Source: an uncultured Lachnospiraceae bacterium
Lineage (GTDB): Bacteria; Bacillota; Clostridia; Eubacteriales; Anaerofustaceae
DNA: 64,000 bases
Assembly: GCA_944381375.1 (NCBI GenBank)
Contig: CALWKX010000037.1
Location: 1 to 64,000, forward strand
Direction of reading: 5' to 3'
In this document: one piece after another, positions 56,758 through 64,000 of the stretch
How positions within the stretch are numbered: position 1 is the stretch's first letter
Layout of the letters: each line of letters starts with the position of its first letter
Program-made: the position numbers and the translations under genes
Notes under the pieces: model-generated
What the model saw: the letters and a program-made list of their open reading frames with translations, nothing else
What the model was told of the DNA's origin: nothing
Database searches by the model: none

Positions 56758-57087
56758 TTAATATTTTTCAAACCTGTCAACATCAAGAATAAAAACTGTC
56801 GCTCCGCCTACTCTAACCTTTATAGGCATTGTGCTCAACCCCAAATCCATAGAACCGACAGGCATCGGAGATGCTACAAACTGTTCTCTGCTTTTACTAG
56901 TATTTTTTATAATTTCCAGCGCCTTTTCCACATTGCAATCATCAGTGCCTATCATAAGCGTTGTATTATTCATCTTCAAAAATCCGCCTGTCGAAGAAAG
57001 TTTTGTAACATAAAATTCCGCTTCCATTAAGGCGTCTGTGAGAATAATGGCATCTTCTCTTTGAACAATAGCCAATATTAATTTCAT
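56758..57087 (-). CDS. darA: Cyclic-di-AMP receptor DarA (PII-like)
   Basis: A 109-residue PII-like trimeric protein (YaaQ/PstA/DarA) that binds c-di-AMP. The family sequence LILAIVQREDAIILTDALMEAEF, STGGFLKMNNTTLMIG and the C-terminal MPIKVRVGGATVFILDV are all present. The output partner is unknown in most bacteria. With CdaA and CdaR in the same window, both synthesis and sensing of c-di-AMP are encoded. It lies between tmk and holB, as in Bacillus. Confidence 0.95.
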   Translation of the reverse strand: MKLILAIVQREDAIILTDALMEAEFYVTKLSSTGGFLKMNNTTLMIGTDDCNVEKALEIIKNTSKSREQFVASPMPVGSMDLGLSTMPIKVRVGGATVFILDVDRFEKY

Positions 57088-57099
57088 TTAAAACCCTCT

Positions 57100-57774
57100 T
57101 TAAAGATATTTTGTAATATTTTCGTATAACTCTTCATTTATACTTTCTTTAGACCTTAATATACCCTCCTGAACGCAACAGATACGAGCCCAAAAATCTA
57201 CTTCTGAACAGCGGACAGCCTCATTATAAGATCTAAGCATATACTGCGCATTTTTTTCATGAATATCTTTGGATGTATTCAACGAAAATTTATTCTTCCT
57301 TGACCGTATCAATTCATCTGAAACATACGGAGGCATGTCCAAAAAAAATACCTTAGTCGGTACAGGAATGGCAAATTTCACGTACTCTAAATCCTTAAGC
57401 CAAGATATGAATTTATCTTTTTCTTTCTGATCAGATATTTTTGAAGCTTGATGGATCATATTTGACGTTACATATCTGTCTGTCAAAATTATATAGCCGT
57501 TTTCATATGGTTTTTTTAACTGTTTTTGAAAAGTAGCATACCTGTCGACAGCATAAAAAACAGACGCAGCATATGGACTTACAGAATCAGGATCAGCACC
57601 GAATTCTCCGTTTAAATACATTTTCACCAACGAAGATGATTCGCTGTCATAATTAGGAAACCCTATTTTTACTACCTTGCGCTGTTCTTTTAAAAGCCTG
57701 TTATACAGCATATCGGCCTGAGTTTGTTTTCCGCTGCCATCAGTACCTTCTATAACAAATAGTTTGCCTTCCAT
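57100..57774 (-). CDS. tmk: Thymidylate kinase
   Basis: Tmk phosphorylates dTMP to dTDP. The 224-residue P-loop kinase has EGTDGSGKQTQADML, the DRY segment (LTDRYVTSN) and a lid region around RSRKNKFSLN. The ribosome site is weak. A -10-like TATAAT lies 25 bases ahead. It is the first gene of tmk-darA-holB-ricT. Confidence 0.93.
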   Translation of the reverse strand: MEGKLFVIEGTDGSGKQTQADMLYNRLLKEQRKVVKIGFPNYDSESSSLVKMYLNGEFGADPDSVSPYAASVFYAVDRYATFQKQLKKPYENGYIILTDRYVTSNMIHQASKISDQKEKDKFISWLKDLEYVKFAIPVPTKVFFLDMPPYVSDELIRSRKNKFSLNTSKDIHEKNAQYMLRSYNEAVRCSEVDFWARICCVQEGILRSKESINEELYENITKYL

Positions 57775-57832
57775 AATGTTACCGATTGTTTTTTCATATT
57801 ATAGCACATATATGCTCTGAAACTAAGTATTC

Positions 57833-58378
57833 TTAATTTAAAATGAATATTAATGGAATATCTTGCAAAACATATTCATCTTCGCCGAAGTAAACATGAA
57901 CATTAAAGTTTGAAATATTTTTTTTAAAAAAAGGATCAAATCGCGCATATAACTGCTTTTTATAATTCAGAGACTCATTTTCGTTATAAGGATAATCTCT
58001 TAATTCTTGATAATACGGCGAAATTTTTTCACCGTCATATTCCAGAACGCAATAAGCTGCACCTTCCAAATCGCTTTTGTCTAAAGTTTCTATATTGATC
58101 AATATATCAAAACTGCTTTGGTCATCCGTAACCCATGAATACTTGATAAAATACCTGATTATATCGAATTTTTCTATATCAATTCTAATATTGCCTCTAA
58201 CAACGGCATACTCTGATTTACCATATTCCTGCCTTATTAATTCGTCAAAATTTGGCGGAAGCTGACTGTTTACGGTTAAGCTTACAGTATTTATCTTGTG
58301 GTAAATGAAACAAAACAGAGATACAAACAACAAAAATATATTAACAATAAAAAATATTAATAACTTCTTCTTTTTCAT
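57833..58378 (-). CDS. Unknown N-terminally anchored protein
   Basis: I do not recognise this 181-residue protein. A basic start (MKKKK) and one long hydrophobic segment (about 6-27) look like a membrane anchor or uncleaved signal; no lipobox cysteine is placed for lipoprotein processing. The rest (about 28-181) is a mixed, acidic, beta-rich domain without known motif, presumably outside the cell. It is upstream of tmk on the same strand. The ribosome site is poor. Confidence 0.65.
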   Translation of the reverse strand: MKKKKLLIFFIVNIFLLFVSLFCFIYHKINTVSLTVNSQLPPNFDELIRQEYGKSEYAVVRGNIRIDIEKFDIIRYFIKYSWVTDDQSSFDILINIETLDKSDLEGAAYCVLEYDGEKISPYYQELRDYPYNENESLNYKKQLYARFDPFFKKNISNFNVHVYFGEDEYVLQDIPLIFILN

Positions 58379-58457
58379 ATTACATCATATGAATTATGAA
58401 ATTTTTTAATGCTTTTTTAGTTTACAACTCGATCCTTTGTCAATAATAAATATCAAG

Positions 58458-58613
58458 ATGAGTATATCAGTGATAAATCATATCAACGGGAAAATAAGCG
58501 ATCCTAAAGAAGTTTCAATCAAAAGTGAATCATTGTATAGGATTATAAATAGGGCGGTTTTAACATCCTTGTCAAACAATAACGATGCGCTTAACAAGGA
58601 GATAAAAGTTTGA
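58458..58613 (+). CDS. 51-codon ORF overlapping the recombinase start
   Basis: An ATG-initiated frame of 51 codons (MSISVINHING at the start, ALNKEIKV at the end), whose TGA overlaps the recombinase TTG start by two bases (TTGA). No strong ribosome site precedes it. The composition is polar and helical-looking, with no known domain. The exact stop/start overlap argues for a real small gene coupled to the recombinase; it could also be chance. Confidence 0.45.
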   Translation: MSISVINHINGKISDPKEVSIKSESLYRIINRAVLTSLSNNNDALNKEIKV

Positions 58614-59965
58614 AAGCTGCTTTATACGCACGTGTCTCTACTGATATGCAAAATGAAGGATATTCTATAGACGCTCAAAAAGAATTGCTGAAAAAATACT
58701 GCGAAGTAAAGCAAATCAAAGATTATGATTATTACGTAGACGGCGGCTATTCCGGCAGTAACATCAACCGGCCAATGCTTACTAAGCTCATACAAGACTG
58801 CAAAAATAAAAAAGTTAATATTGTTATCGTTTATAAACTTGACAGACTGTCAAGAAGTCAAAAGGATACATTATATTTGATCGAAGAAGTATTCATTCCA
58901 AACGGAGTGGATTTTATTTCTATCAGCGAAAATTTTGACACCACTACTGCTTACGGGAAAGCAATGATAGGTATTCTTTCCGTTTTTGCACAACTTGAAA
59001 GAGAAACCATAAAAGAAAGAACTCGAATGGGTATGAAAGAACGCATAAAAGGCGGTTATTGGCCTGGCGGAGGAAAGCTTCCTTATGGTTATGACTATGA
59101 TAAAAGCAAAGGCATACTTGTGAAAAACGAACGCGCCGAAAGCGTAAAAAAAATGTTTGAGCTGTATTTAAGCGGATGGTCTGCTGAAAGGATTGCTAAA
59201 TATTTCAATATAAAATACGACAAAATCGTTATGCAAATTTTGAAAAGCAAAATCAACTGCGGGCTTATAGAATATAAAGGAACTGTATATGAAGGACTTC
59301 ATGAACCAATAGTAAGTAAAGAAATATTTGACGAAACTGCCAAGCTTATTCGTCAAAGGAGCAAAAGCAAATTAAAACAAGGATCTTTCCTTTTATCAGG
59401 AATTATTTATTGCGGTAAATGCGGAAGTAAAATGCGATACCAAAAATGGGGTAAAAAAGGATACAAAATTTGCTGCTATTCTCAACAATCGAGCAAAGAA
59501 TATATGATAAAAGACCCGAACTGCCAAAACAAAAAACATTGGGCTTATGAAATTGAAGACGCAGTCCTTGGGCAGCTTTTTGCCTTTTCGTTGAATCCCA
59601 AACAGATAGAAAACAAGAAAGATCATGCTCATCAGTTAAACATCACTGCTATTAAAAAAAATATTGCTGAAGTAAATAAAAAAATCAACAACCTGATAAA
59701 TTTTATCTCAGAAGGGTTAGCTACTGATGAAATAAAAGCTTCATTAATCAAATTAAGCGAACAGAAAAAGGCTCTTGTACAGGAATTAAAAAATATAAAT
59801 TACTATAATGATAAAAATCAACTTTTTTTAGACAAAATAACAAATTTGAACATGGTATGGGACGATCTGTCGTTTGATGAAAAAAAGGCCGTCATACGAC
59901 TTTTGATAGACAAAATTGTGATAACGGATGATAAAGCGGATATATATTACGCATTTGAAAATTAG
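58610..59965 (+). CDS. Large serine recombinase, SpoIVCA-like
   Basis: A 451-residue site-specific recombinase. Domains in order are: resolvase catalytic domain (1-140) with nucleophile S10 in LYARVSTD and YKLDRLSRSQKD; recombinase DNA-binding domain (about 150-250); zinc ribbon with CGKCG and later cysteines (about 268-310); and a C-terminal coiled coil (about 340-420). It starts with TTG, supported by AAGGAG seven bases ahead. Bacillus SpoIVCA of this family excises the skin element from sigK; here the gene ends 135 bases before an intact sigK. No integrase target, attachment repeats or cargo are seen, so its substrate is unknown. Confidence 0.92.
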   Translation: MKAALYARVSTDMQNEGYSIDAQKELLKKYCEVKQIKDYDYYVDGGYSGSNINRPMLTKLIQDCKNKKVNIVIVYKLDRLSRSQKDTLYLIEEVFIPNGVDFISISENFDTTTAYGKAMIGILSVFAQLERETIKERTRMGMKERIKGGYWPGGGKLPYGYDYDKSKGILVKNERAESVKKMFELYLSGWSAERIAKYFNIKYDKIVMQILKSKINCGLIEYKGTVYEGLHEPIVSKEIFDETAKLIRQRSKSKLKQGSFLLSGIIYCGKCGSKMRYQKWGKKGYKICCYSQQSSKEYMIKDPNCQNKKHWAYEIEDAVLGQLFAFSLNPKQIENKKDHAHQLNITAIKKNIAEVNKKINNLINFISEGLATDEIKASLIKLSEQKKALVQELKNINYYNDKNQLFLDKITNLNMVWDDLSFDEKKAVIRLLIDKIVITDDKADIYYAFEN

Positions 59966-60020
59966 GCCGGAATGTTTCTAATATGCGTTTTTATATAACT
60001 AAATAATAATTTCAATGACA

Positions 60021-60030
60021 TAAGACAAAT
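60021..60030 (+). promoter_or_regulatory. SpoIIID-like box upstream of sigK
   Basis: TAAGACAAAT fits the Bacillus SpoIIID consensus WWRRACARNY at every position. It is 40 bases before the -10-like element of sigK. A single match to a degenerate site in AT-rich DNA can occur by chance. Confidence 0.4.
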
Positions 60031-60069
60031 TTAATATTATTTCCGTAATTATGATTTGGCTTCAACTTT

Positions 60070-60077
60070 CATATAAT
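60070..60077 (+). promoter_or_regulatory. Sigma-E-like -10 element of sigK
   Basis: CATATAAT resembles the mother-cell sigma-E/K -10 consensus (CATACAnT / CATAnnnT). No sigma-A -35 lies 16-18 bases upstream of the contained TATAAT, and the -35 match for sigma-E is weak. Confidence 0.45.
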
Positions 60078-60100
60078 GTAGAAGCGTTGAGGAGGGGCGA

Positions 60101-60802
60101 ATGGTATTTAATTTTTATGATGTATTATCCCTGCTGCAGGATGTATTTTTCTTTTTAGGCTACTTTTCCGGCAGTAATTCTTTCGAAGAAAAGTTGTCTA
60201 TGGAAGAAGAAGCAAAATATATACGCTTAATGAGTGAAAAAAATGATCAAGACGCAAAAAGAAAACTAATAATACACAACTTGAGACTTGTAGCCCATGT
60301 AAGCAAAAAATATGCATCATGCAGCATATCACAAGAAGATCTTTTGTCGATAGGCACTATAGGATTAATCAAAGGCGTCAATACATATAAACCCGAAAAA
60401 GCTACAAAGTTTGCCAGTTATGTAGCAAAATGCATTGATAATGAGATACTTATGGCAATAAGAAACGAAAACAAACTCAGTATGAATGTATATTTGGAAG
60501 ACATTATAGGGGCTGACGAAGAAGGTAACAGCGTAACGTTAATAGAAGTCGTAGGATGTGAAGACGATATATCACAAAAAGTAGATTTAGCTGTGGAAAG
60601 CGTAAAGCTCAAAAATTATATTGAAATGTCATTAACACCGCGTGAGCGTATTATCATAAAAATGCGTTATGGGCTCGATAATCACAAAAAGTACACTCAA
60701 ATTGAAATCGCGCAACTTTTAAATATTTCAAGATCATATGTATCAAGAATTGAAAAAAAAGCTATAGAAAAACTTGCAGCCGAATTTCAAAAAATAGTAT
60801 AA
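60101..60802 (+). CDS. sigK: Sporulation sigma factor K precursor (pro-sigma-K)
   Basis: A 233-residue late mother-cell sigma factor. The first 20 residues are hydrophobic (MVFNFYDVLSLLQDVFFFLG) and correspond to the pro-sequence of Bacillus sigma-K, with cleavage expected at G20-Y21. Region 2 (HNLRLVAHVSKKY, ISQEDLLSIGTIGLIKG) and region 4 with its helix-turn-helix (YTQIEIAQLLNISRSYVSRIEKKA) are uninterrupted, so there is no skin-type insertion. The ribosome site is GAGGAGG. A SpoIIID-like box and a sigma-E-like -10 lie upstream. It implies that the organism sporulates or did so recently. Confidence 0.93.
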   Translation: MVFNFYDVLSLLQDVFFFLGYFSGSNSFEEKLSMEEEAKYIRLMSEKNDQDAKRKLIIHNLRLVAHVSKKYASCSISQEDLLSIGTIGLIKGVNTYKPEKATKFASYVAKCIDNEILMAIRNENKLSMNVYLEDIIGADEEGNSVTLIEVVGCEDDISQKVDLAVESVKLKNYIEMSLTPRERIIIKMRYGLDNHKKYTQIEIAQLLNISRSYVSRIEKKAIEKLAAEFQKIV

Positions 60803-60828
60803 AACAATTCAATAAGCAATATAATCTA

Positions 60829-60868
60829 ATAAAAAACAGTCCCTTTTGCGAAGGGACTGTTTTTTCAA
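60829..60868. terminator. Bidirectional terminator between sigK and the DUF2207 gene
   Basis: AAAAAACAGTCCCTT/AAGGGACTGTTTTTT arms around a short loop, lying between convergent genes. Confidence 0.92.
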
Positions 60869-60869
60869 T

Positions 60870-62762
60870 TTACCAGCTTCTTCCGCCGCCGCCACCAAAA
60901 CCGCCGCCGGAAAATCCACCGCCGCCAGAAAATCCGCCGCCAGTACTGCCACCGCTGTGTTTTACAGGAGGAGTACTCATGTTTGAACCTAACAAGCGCA
61001 TACTATGCATAATTCGCATATTAAAATACAACATATTCGGATAAGAATACGGCGAATAATACCATGACGGAGGGCTTATAGCAATTTGATCGAATTTCTT
61101 TATCCATGCATCGCTTACTCCTAAAACATATGCATAAGGCATTATTCTGTAAAAGTATGAAGGATCATCATTTACCAGTGTTTCTAACCTGTCTTTTTCA
61201 GCCAATTCCATGAAATTTCTCAGCCCCAATAATTTTTCCAACATTTGCGTACCATATTCACTGCGTTTTGAAGTAAACTGTGCAAATATCAACGATATTA
61301 CTGAGCATATAATTGAAATCCCAAAACTCCACAAAGGATATGAGGTAAGCCCTATGAGTGTCGTAAGATAATAAATCTGAATTCCTCCATATACAATAAG
61401 CGATAAACCAAAAAGCGCATACGTAACTACACGAGTTCTTATATGGAATTTAGATATTGATATTGTAGCAAATATTGCAGCCAAAAACAGTACCAGCCCT
61501 GCAGGGAAAAACGCAGAAGCTACAGCAGCAAACACATAATAGTAAGCATCATAGTGATAAACTATAGCATTAATAAGAAATATTAGAATGCTGAATAAGA
61601 TGCTGAAAAATTGCATTTTATTGGCTGCAGTATCATAAAGCCTGCGGCTTTTCACATTAAAGCTATTTGAAAGAGACGTTTTAGCCGCAGAAAGGTATTC
61701 ATAGTAATTCTTTTTAAGAAATCCTGAATGTACTATATTGCTTTTTTGAAACAGCCCTCTAAAAGCCGTTCTTTCAAACGCCTTTGCTTTATCGTCCAAA
61801 TCCTTCAACTTAGCAAGCTCAAATTCGTCATTTTCCAACTCTTTTATTGTCAAATAACCTTTATCAGCCCAGTAAGTGATAAGAGCAATTATATCTTTAT
61901 TATCTGCTGCGCCGTCAACTATAAATCCTGCTTCCGCCGGCGTAATATTTTCAGGAGGGTAAAATTCCACTGTAGGATATAGTTTTTTATCAACCCCATA
62001 TTTAAAGTAAAAAACTATTGATATAATAAGCAATATTACAGAAAATACCAACGCAAATATCCAACCAGAAAAAAGATTGGTTTGACTGGTAAAATATCCG
62101 TTCTCAAGTTGTACTTTCAGGGTAACACCATTATAGTTATTCAGCGGTTCAATTATATTTGCTCTAATTGTATTGCCGTCAACCGTAAAAGCAACACCGT
62201 CTTCATCAGTTGAATAATATCTGCCTGAAGTAAATTTTACTAATGAAGAATCGAATTCTTTCGGCATATTAATAACAAATGAAGCGGAATATATTGGGCA
62301 ATCCCATTCGGTTCCTATAAGATTCAAATACAAATCGTCATATTCGCTGATCCCATCATCAGGCAACTGCATCGTATAACTAATTTTATATACTTTATTG
62401 CCATACACATATGAATCAGCCGAGCCTATTTTGATCTCATAATAACCGCCGCTTCTGCTTACAGAAAATTCATCATCAGCTACGTTTATATCAGTTATTT
62501 TGATCTTTATACGGTCTGTATGATCCACGCCGTCCACAACTCTGGTTATTTCGGATATATACGGTACTGAAAGTATTATCCCATGCCGTGAGTCTGAAAA
62601 ATTCATTGTTATATTTTGCGTCAGACGTATTGTATTATCCTCATACACATCAGCAACAACTTCATAATTTTCAATTACGAAAGCTTCGGCTGCATCAACT
62701 GTATTTATCGATACGAAGGCGCACAAAATAACGGCAGTAATAAAACACAATATTTTTTTCAT
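60870..62762 (-). CDS. DUF2207 membrane protein with glycine-rich tail
   Basis: A 630-residue predicted envelope protein. A cleavable signal peptide (about 1-25, ending VDAAEA) precedes an extracellular beta-rich DUF2207 domain (about 26-235). One transmembrane helix follows (about 238-260), then a cytoplasmic winged-helix-like part, four further helices (about 390-500) and a tail of GGG-F-S repeats ending GGGRSW. DUF2207 proteins commonly pair with LemA, as here; no biochemical role is established. A gap of three bases separates it from lemA. Confidence 0.88.
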   Translation of the reverse strand: MKKILCFITAVILCAFVSINTVDAAEAFVIENYEVVADVYEDNTIRLTQNITMNFSDSRHGIILSVPYISEITRVVDGVDHTDRIKIKITDINVADDEFSVSRSGGYYEIKIGSADSYVYGNKVYKISYTMQLPDDGISEYDDLYLNLIGTEWDCPIYSASFVINMPKEFDSSLVKFTSGRYYSTDEDGVAFTVDGNTIRANIIEPLNNYNGVTLKVQLENGYFTSQTNLFSGWIFALVFSVILLIISIVFYFKYGVDKKLYPTVEFYPPENITPAEAGFIVDGAADNKDIIALITYWADKGYLTIKELENDEFELAKLKDLDDKAKAFERTAFRGLFQKSNIVHSGFLKKNYYEYLSAAKTSLSNSFNVKSRRLYDTAANKMQFFSILFSILIFLINAIVYHYDAYYYVFAAVASAFFPAGLVLFLAAIFATISISKFHIRTRVVTYALFGLSLIVYGGIQIYYLTTLIGLTSYPLWSFGISIICSVISLIFAQFTSKRSEYGTQMLEKLLGLRNFMELAEKDRLETLVNDDPSYFYRIMPYAYVLGVSDAWIKKFDQIAISPPSWYYSPYSYPNMLYFNMRIMHSMRLLGSNMSTPPVKHSGGSTGGGFSGGGGFSGGGFGGGGGRSW

Positions 62763-62765
62763 TTT

Positions 62766-63320
62766 CTAAAATTCGACTTTAATATTTTCTCTTTGCGAAG
62801 CATCAATAACTTCAAACATCTGTGCCTTTTCGAAACGGAACATAGACGCTATAATCGAAGAAGGAAATGATTCGCATTTTGTATTGAACTGTTTAACAAC
62901 TGCATTGTAATATTTCCTTGATTGAGCAATATCAGTTTCAGTGGCTTCAAGCTGACGTTGCAAAGTAAGAAAATTCGTATTTGCTTTTAAATCAGGATAA
63001 GCTTCTCCAAGTGCAAGAATACTTTTAAGCGCATCTGAAATCGCATTTTCACTTTCCATGATTCTGGCGTTGTTTCCGCTTTTTTGAGCCTCTGCTCTCG
63101 CTTGAATCGTCTTTTGAAGCGTTTCAGCCTCATGTGCGGCATAGCCTTTTACTGTATTGACAAGATTCGGTATAAGATCAAATCTTTTTTTCAAATAAAC
63201 ATCCATTGTGGAATAAGCTTCCTCAATGGTATTTTTCGTTTTCACAAATGAGTTATAACTAACCACTGCCCATATAATTAATATGACGACTAAGGCCAGT
63301 ATTACATACAAAACAATCAT
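62766..63320 (-). CDS. LemA family protein
   Basis: A 184-residue protein with one N-terminal membrane helix (about 3-22) followed by the long helical LemA domain, with DLIPNLVNTVKGYAAHE and the YNAVVKQFNTKCESFPSSII segment near the end. The function is unknown. The start at 63320 follows AAAGGA; 22 upstream codons are rejected. It forms an operon with the DUF2207 gene and probably with the helical protein upstream. Confidence 0.93.
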   Translation of the reverse strand: MIVLYVILALVVILIIWAVVSYNSFVKTKNTIEEAYSTMDVYLKKRFDLIPNLVNTVKGYAAHEAETLQKTIQARAEAQKSGNNARIMESENAISDALKSILALGEAYPDLKANTNFLTLQRQLEATETDIAQSRKYYNAVVKQFNTKCESFPSSIIASMFRFEKAQMFEVIDASQRENIKVEF

Positions 63321-63389
63321 AATAAATCCTTTCAATTGTAACGTTAAATAAGCCTTTGGTATACCCAAAAGCTTATTAGAAATCAATTA

Positions 63390-63743
63390 TTATTCATCTT
63401 CGTTTTCGTCATCGTCAATGTCAATATCAACTTGTTTATCAGCGTTGATATCATCAATTGCTTGATACATTTGATTAATTTCTTCAACAAGCGTGTTATC
63501 TGTGTATGCTATGCCATTTTTAACAGATTCATAATATTCTTTCCCGAGTTTCTTAAACGCTTTATTGATTTTGTATTCAAGTTTCTCTATTGCGATCTTC
63601 TTTTTCGTCGCGTCCCATATTTCTTCAGCCTTCTCCCCTACTGCAGAAGCGATTTCACCAGCTTTTTTACCAGCTTGATTTGCAATTACTTTTGTCTTTT
63701 CTATAAAAGCATCCATTTTTTCTTTAGCATCGTCGTTACCCAT
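63390..63743 (-). CDS. Unknown charged helical protein with acidic tail
   Basis: A 117-residue soluble protein I do not recognise. Residues 1-60 form a Lys/Glu/Ala-rich amphipathic helix with AGKKAGEIASAVGEKAEEIW, resembling stress-type helical repeats. Residues 60-100 hold a second helical pair, and the C-terminus is very acidic (DIDIDDDENEDE). The ribosome site is GGAGG and the gene lies 69 bases before the lemA start, so it probably heads the lemA-DUF2207 operon. Confidence 0.75.
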   Translation of the reverse strand: MGNDDAKEKMDAFIEKTKVIANQAGKKAGEIASAVGEKAEEIWDATKKKIAIEKLEYKINKAFKKLGKEYYESVKNGIAYTDNTLVEEINQMYQAIDDINADKQVDIDIDDDENEDE

Positions 63744-63866
63744 CGATAAACCTCCGAATTTATTCTTATGTAATTATATCATACATTAATCATTTTTTGT
63801 ATATTTGTTTTTATTTGATCTAAAAATATATAAAGATTATATATTAAAAATCAAAGGAGGAAAGTG

Positions 63867-64000
63867 ATGTCTCCAACCCTTATGCTGAGTGTAACAATAA
63901 TTAGCTTAATTATAATATTTTCTTTTATTTGGCTTATCATAAAAAAGAAAAAACAATACCATGAAACAAATCCCGAAGATAAGCCTTATTCTTTTCAGCC
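63867..64000 (+). CDS. Start of a small membrane protein leaving the window
   Basis: The first 44 codons are visible: MSPTLMLSV, a hydrophobic helix (about 5-24) and a basic stretch KKKKQYHETNPEDKPYS. The ribosome site is AAAGGAGGAAAG. It is divergent from the charged helical protein. The product is unknown. Confidence 0.6.
   Translation, partial: MSPTLMLSVTIISLIIIFSFIWLIIKKKKQYHETNPEDKPYSFQ

Noticed and set aside
60101-60802. A sigK split by a skin-like element
   Set aside because: The gene reads through without interruption from pro-sequence to region 4, and no second fragment or flanking repeat was seen.
58458-60802. A complete integrative element around the recombinase
   Set aside because: No attachment-site repeats, excision genes or cargo were found; flanking genes are ordinary chromosomal ones.

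Overview
The window is AT-rich chromosomal DNA of an anaerobic, probably spore-forming Gram-positive bacterium of the class Clostridia. The evidence is a pyruvate:ferredoxin oxidoreductase, a second 2-oxoacid:ferredoxin oxidoreductase operon, a rubredoxin-flavoprotein, a corrinoid methyltransferase set, ClpC/McsAB, ScpAB, a CdaA/CdaR/GlmM cluster, RicT, and an intact pro-sigma-K gene. GGAGG-type ribosome sites and TTGACA/TATAAT promoters are common. Nothing looks like a prophage, plasmid, insertion sequence or CRISPR array. A serine recombinase next to sigK is the only mobile-type gene. No gene-free stretch exceeds 300 bases; the longer intergenic stretches (5852-6097, 29925-30191, 35728-35972) hold promoters, dyads and terminators.

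Layout. 1-6.1 kb: thioredoxin; cobT behind a cobalamin riboswitch; mcsA-mcsB-clpC with no ctsR. 6.1-11.1 kb: purA-rsmI, murE, a DUF421 membrane protein and zapA. 11.2-20 kb: dnaE, then divergently cdaA-cdaR-FAD oxidoreductase-glmM. 20-28.7 kb: a compact histidine operon, hisZ-G-D-C-B-H-A-F-IE, ending in a GNAT acetyltransferase; most junctions overlap or nearly touch. 28.7-35.7 kb: a small membrane protein, a flavin reductase-rubredoxin fusion, a three-gene corrinoid methyl-transfer set (methyl-THF methyltransferase, UroD-type methyltransferase, corrinoid protein), ferritin, DUF2284, and an MFS transporter with a 4-oxalocrotonate tautomerase.

35.9-40.5 kb: a six-gene operon in which a strongly altered iron-alcohol-dehydrogenase homologue and a P-loop NTPase precede a four-subunit 2-oxoacid:ferredoxin oxidoreductase. 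40.6-47.9 kb: thrC-thrB-glutaredoxin, nitroreductase, PFOR and RNase P RNA. 47.9-55 kb: nif3-like/trmK, tRNA-Asn, an RpiR regulator with a pseudouridine synthase, then lysA, an M50 protease, scpA and scpB. 55-58.4 kb: tmk-darA-holB-ricT and an unknown anchored protein. 58.4-64 kb: a 51-codon ORF overlapping a serine recombinase, then sigK, a DUF2207 protein, LemA, a charged helical protein and the start of a small membrane protein.

How they work together. The cell makes c-di-AMP (CdaA/CdaR) and senses it (DarA). It runs ferredoxin-based 2-oxoacid oxidation. It probably moves methyl groups from an unidentified donor to tetrahydrofolate through a corrinoid protein, which fits with the B12-riboswitch-controlled cobT in the same window. 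The points most worth a second look are the degenerate ADH/NTPase/oxidoreductase operon and the recombinase beside an uninterrupted pro-sigK.
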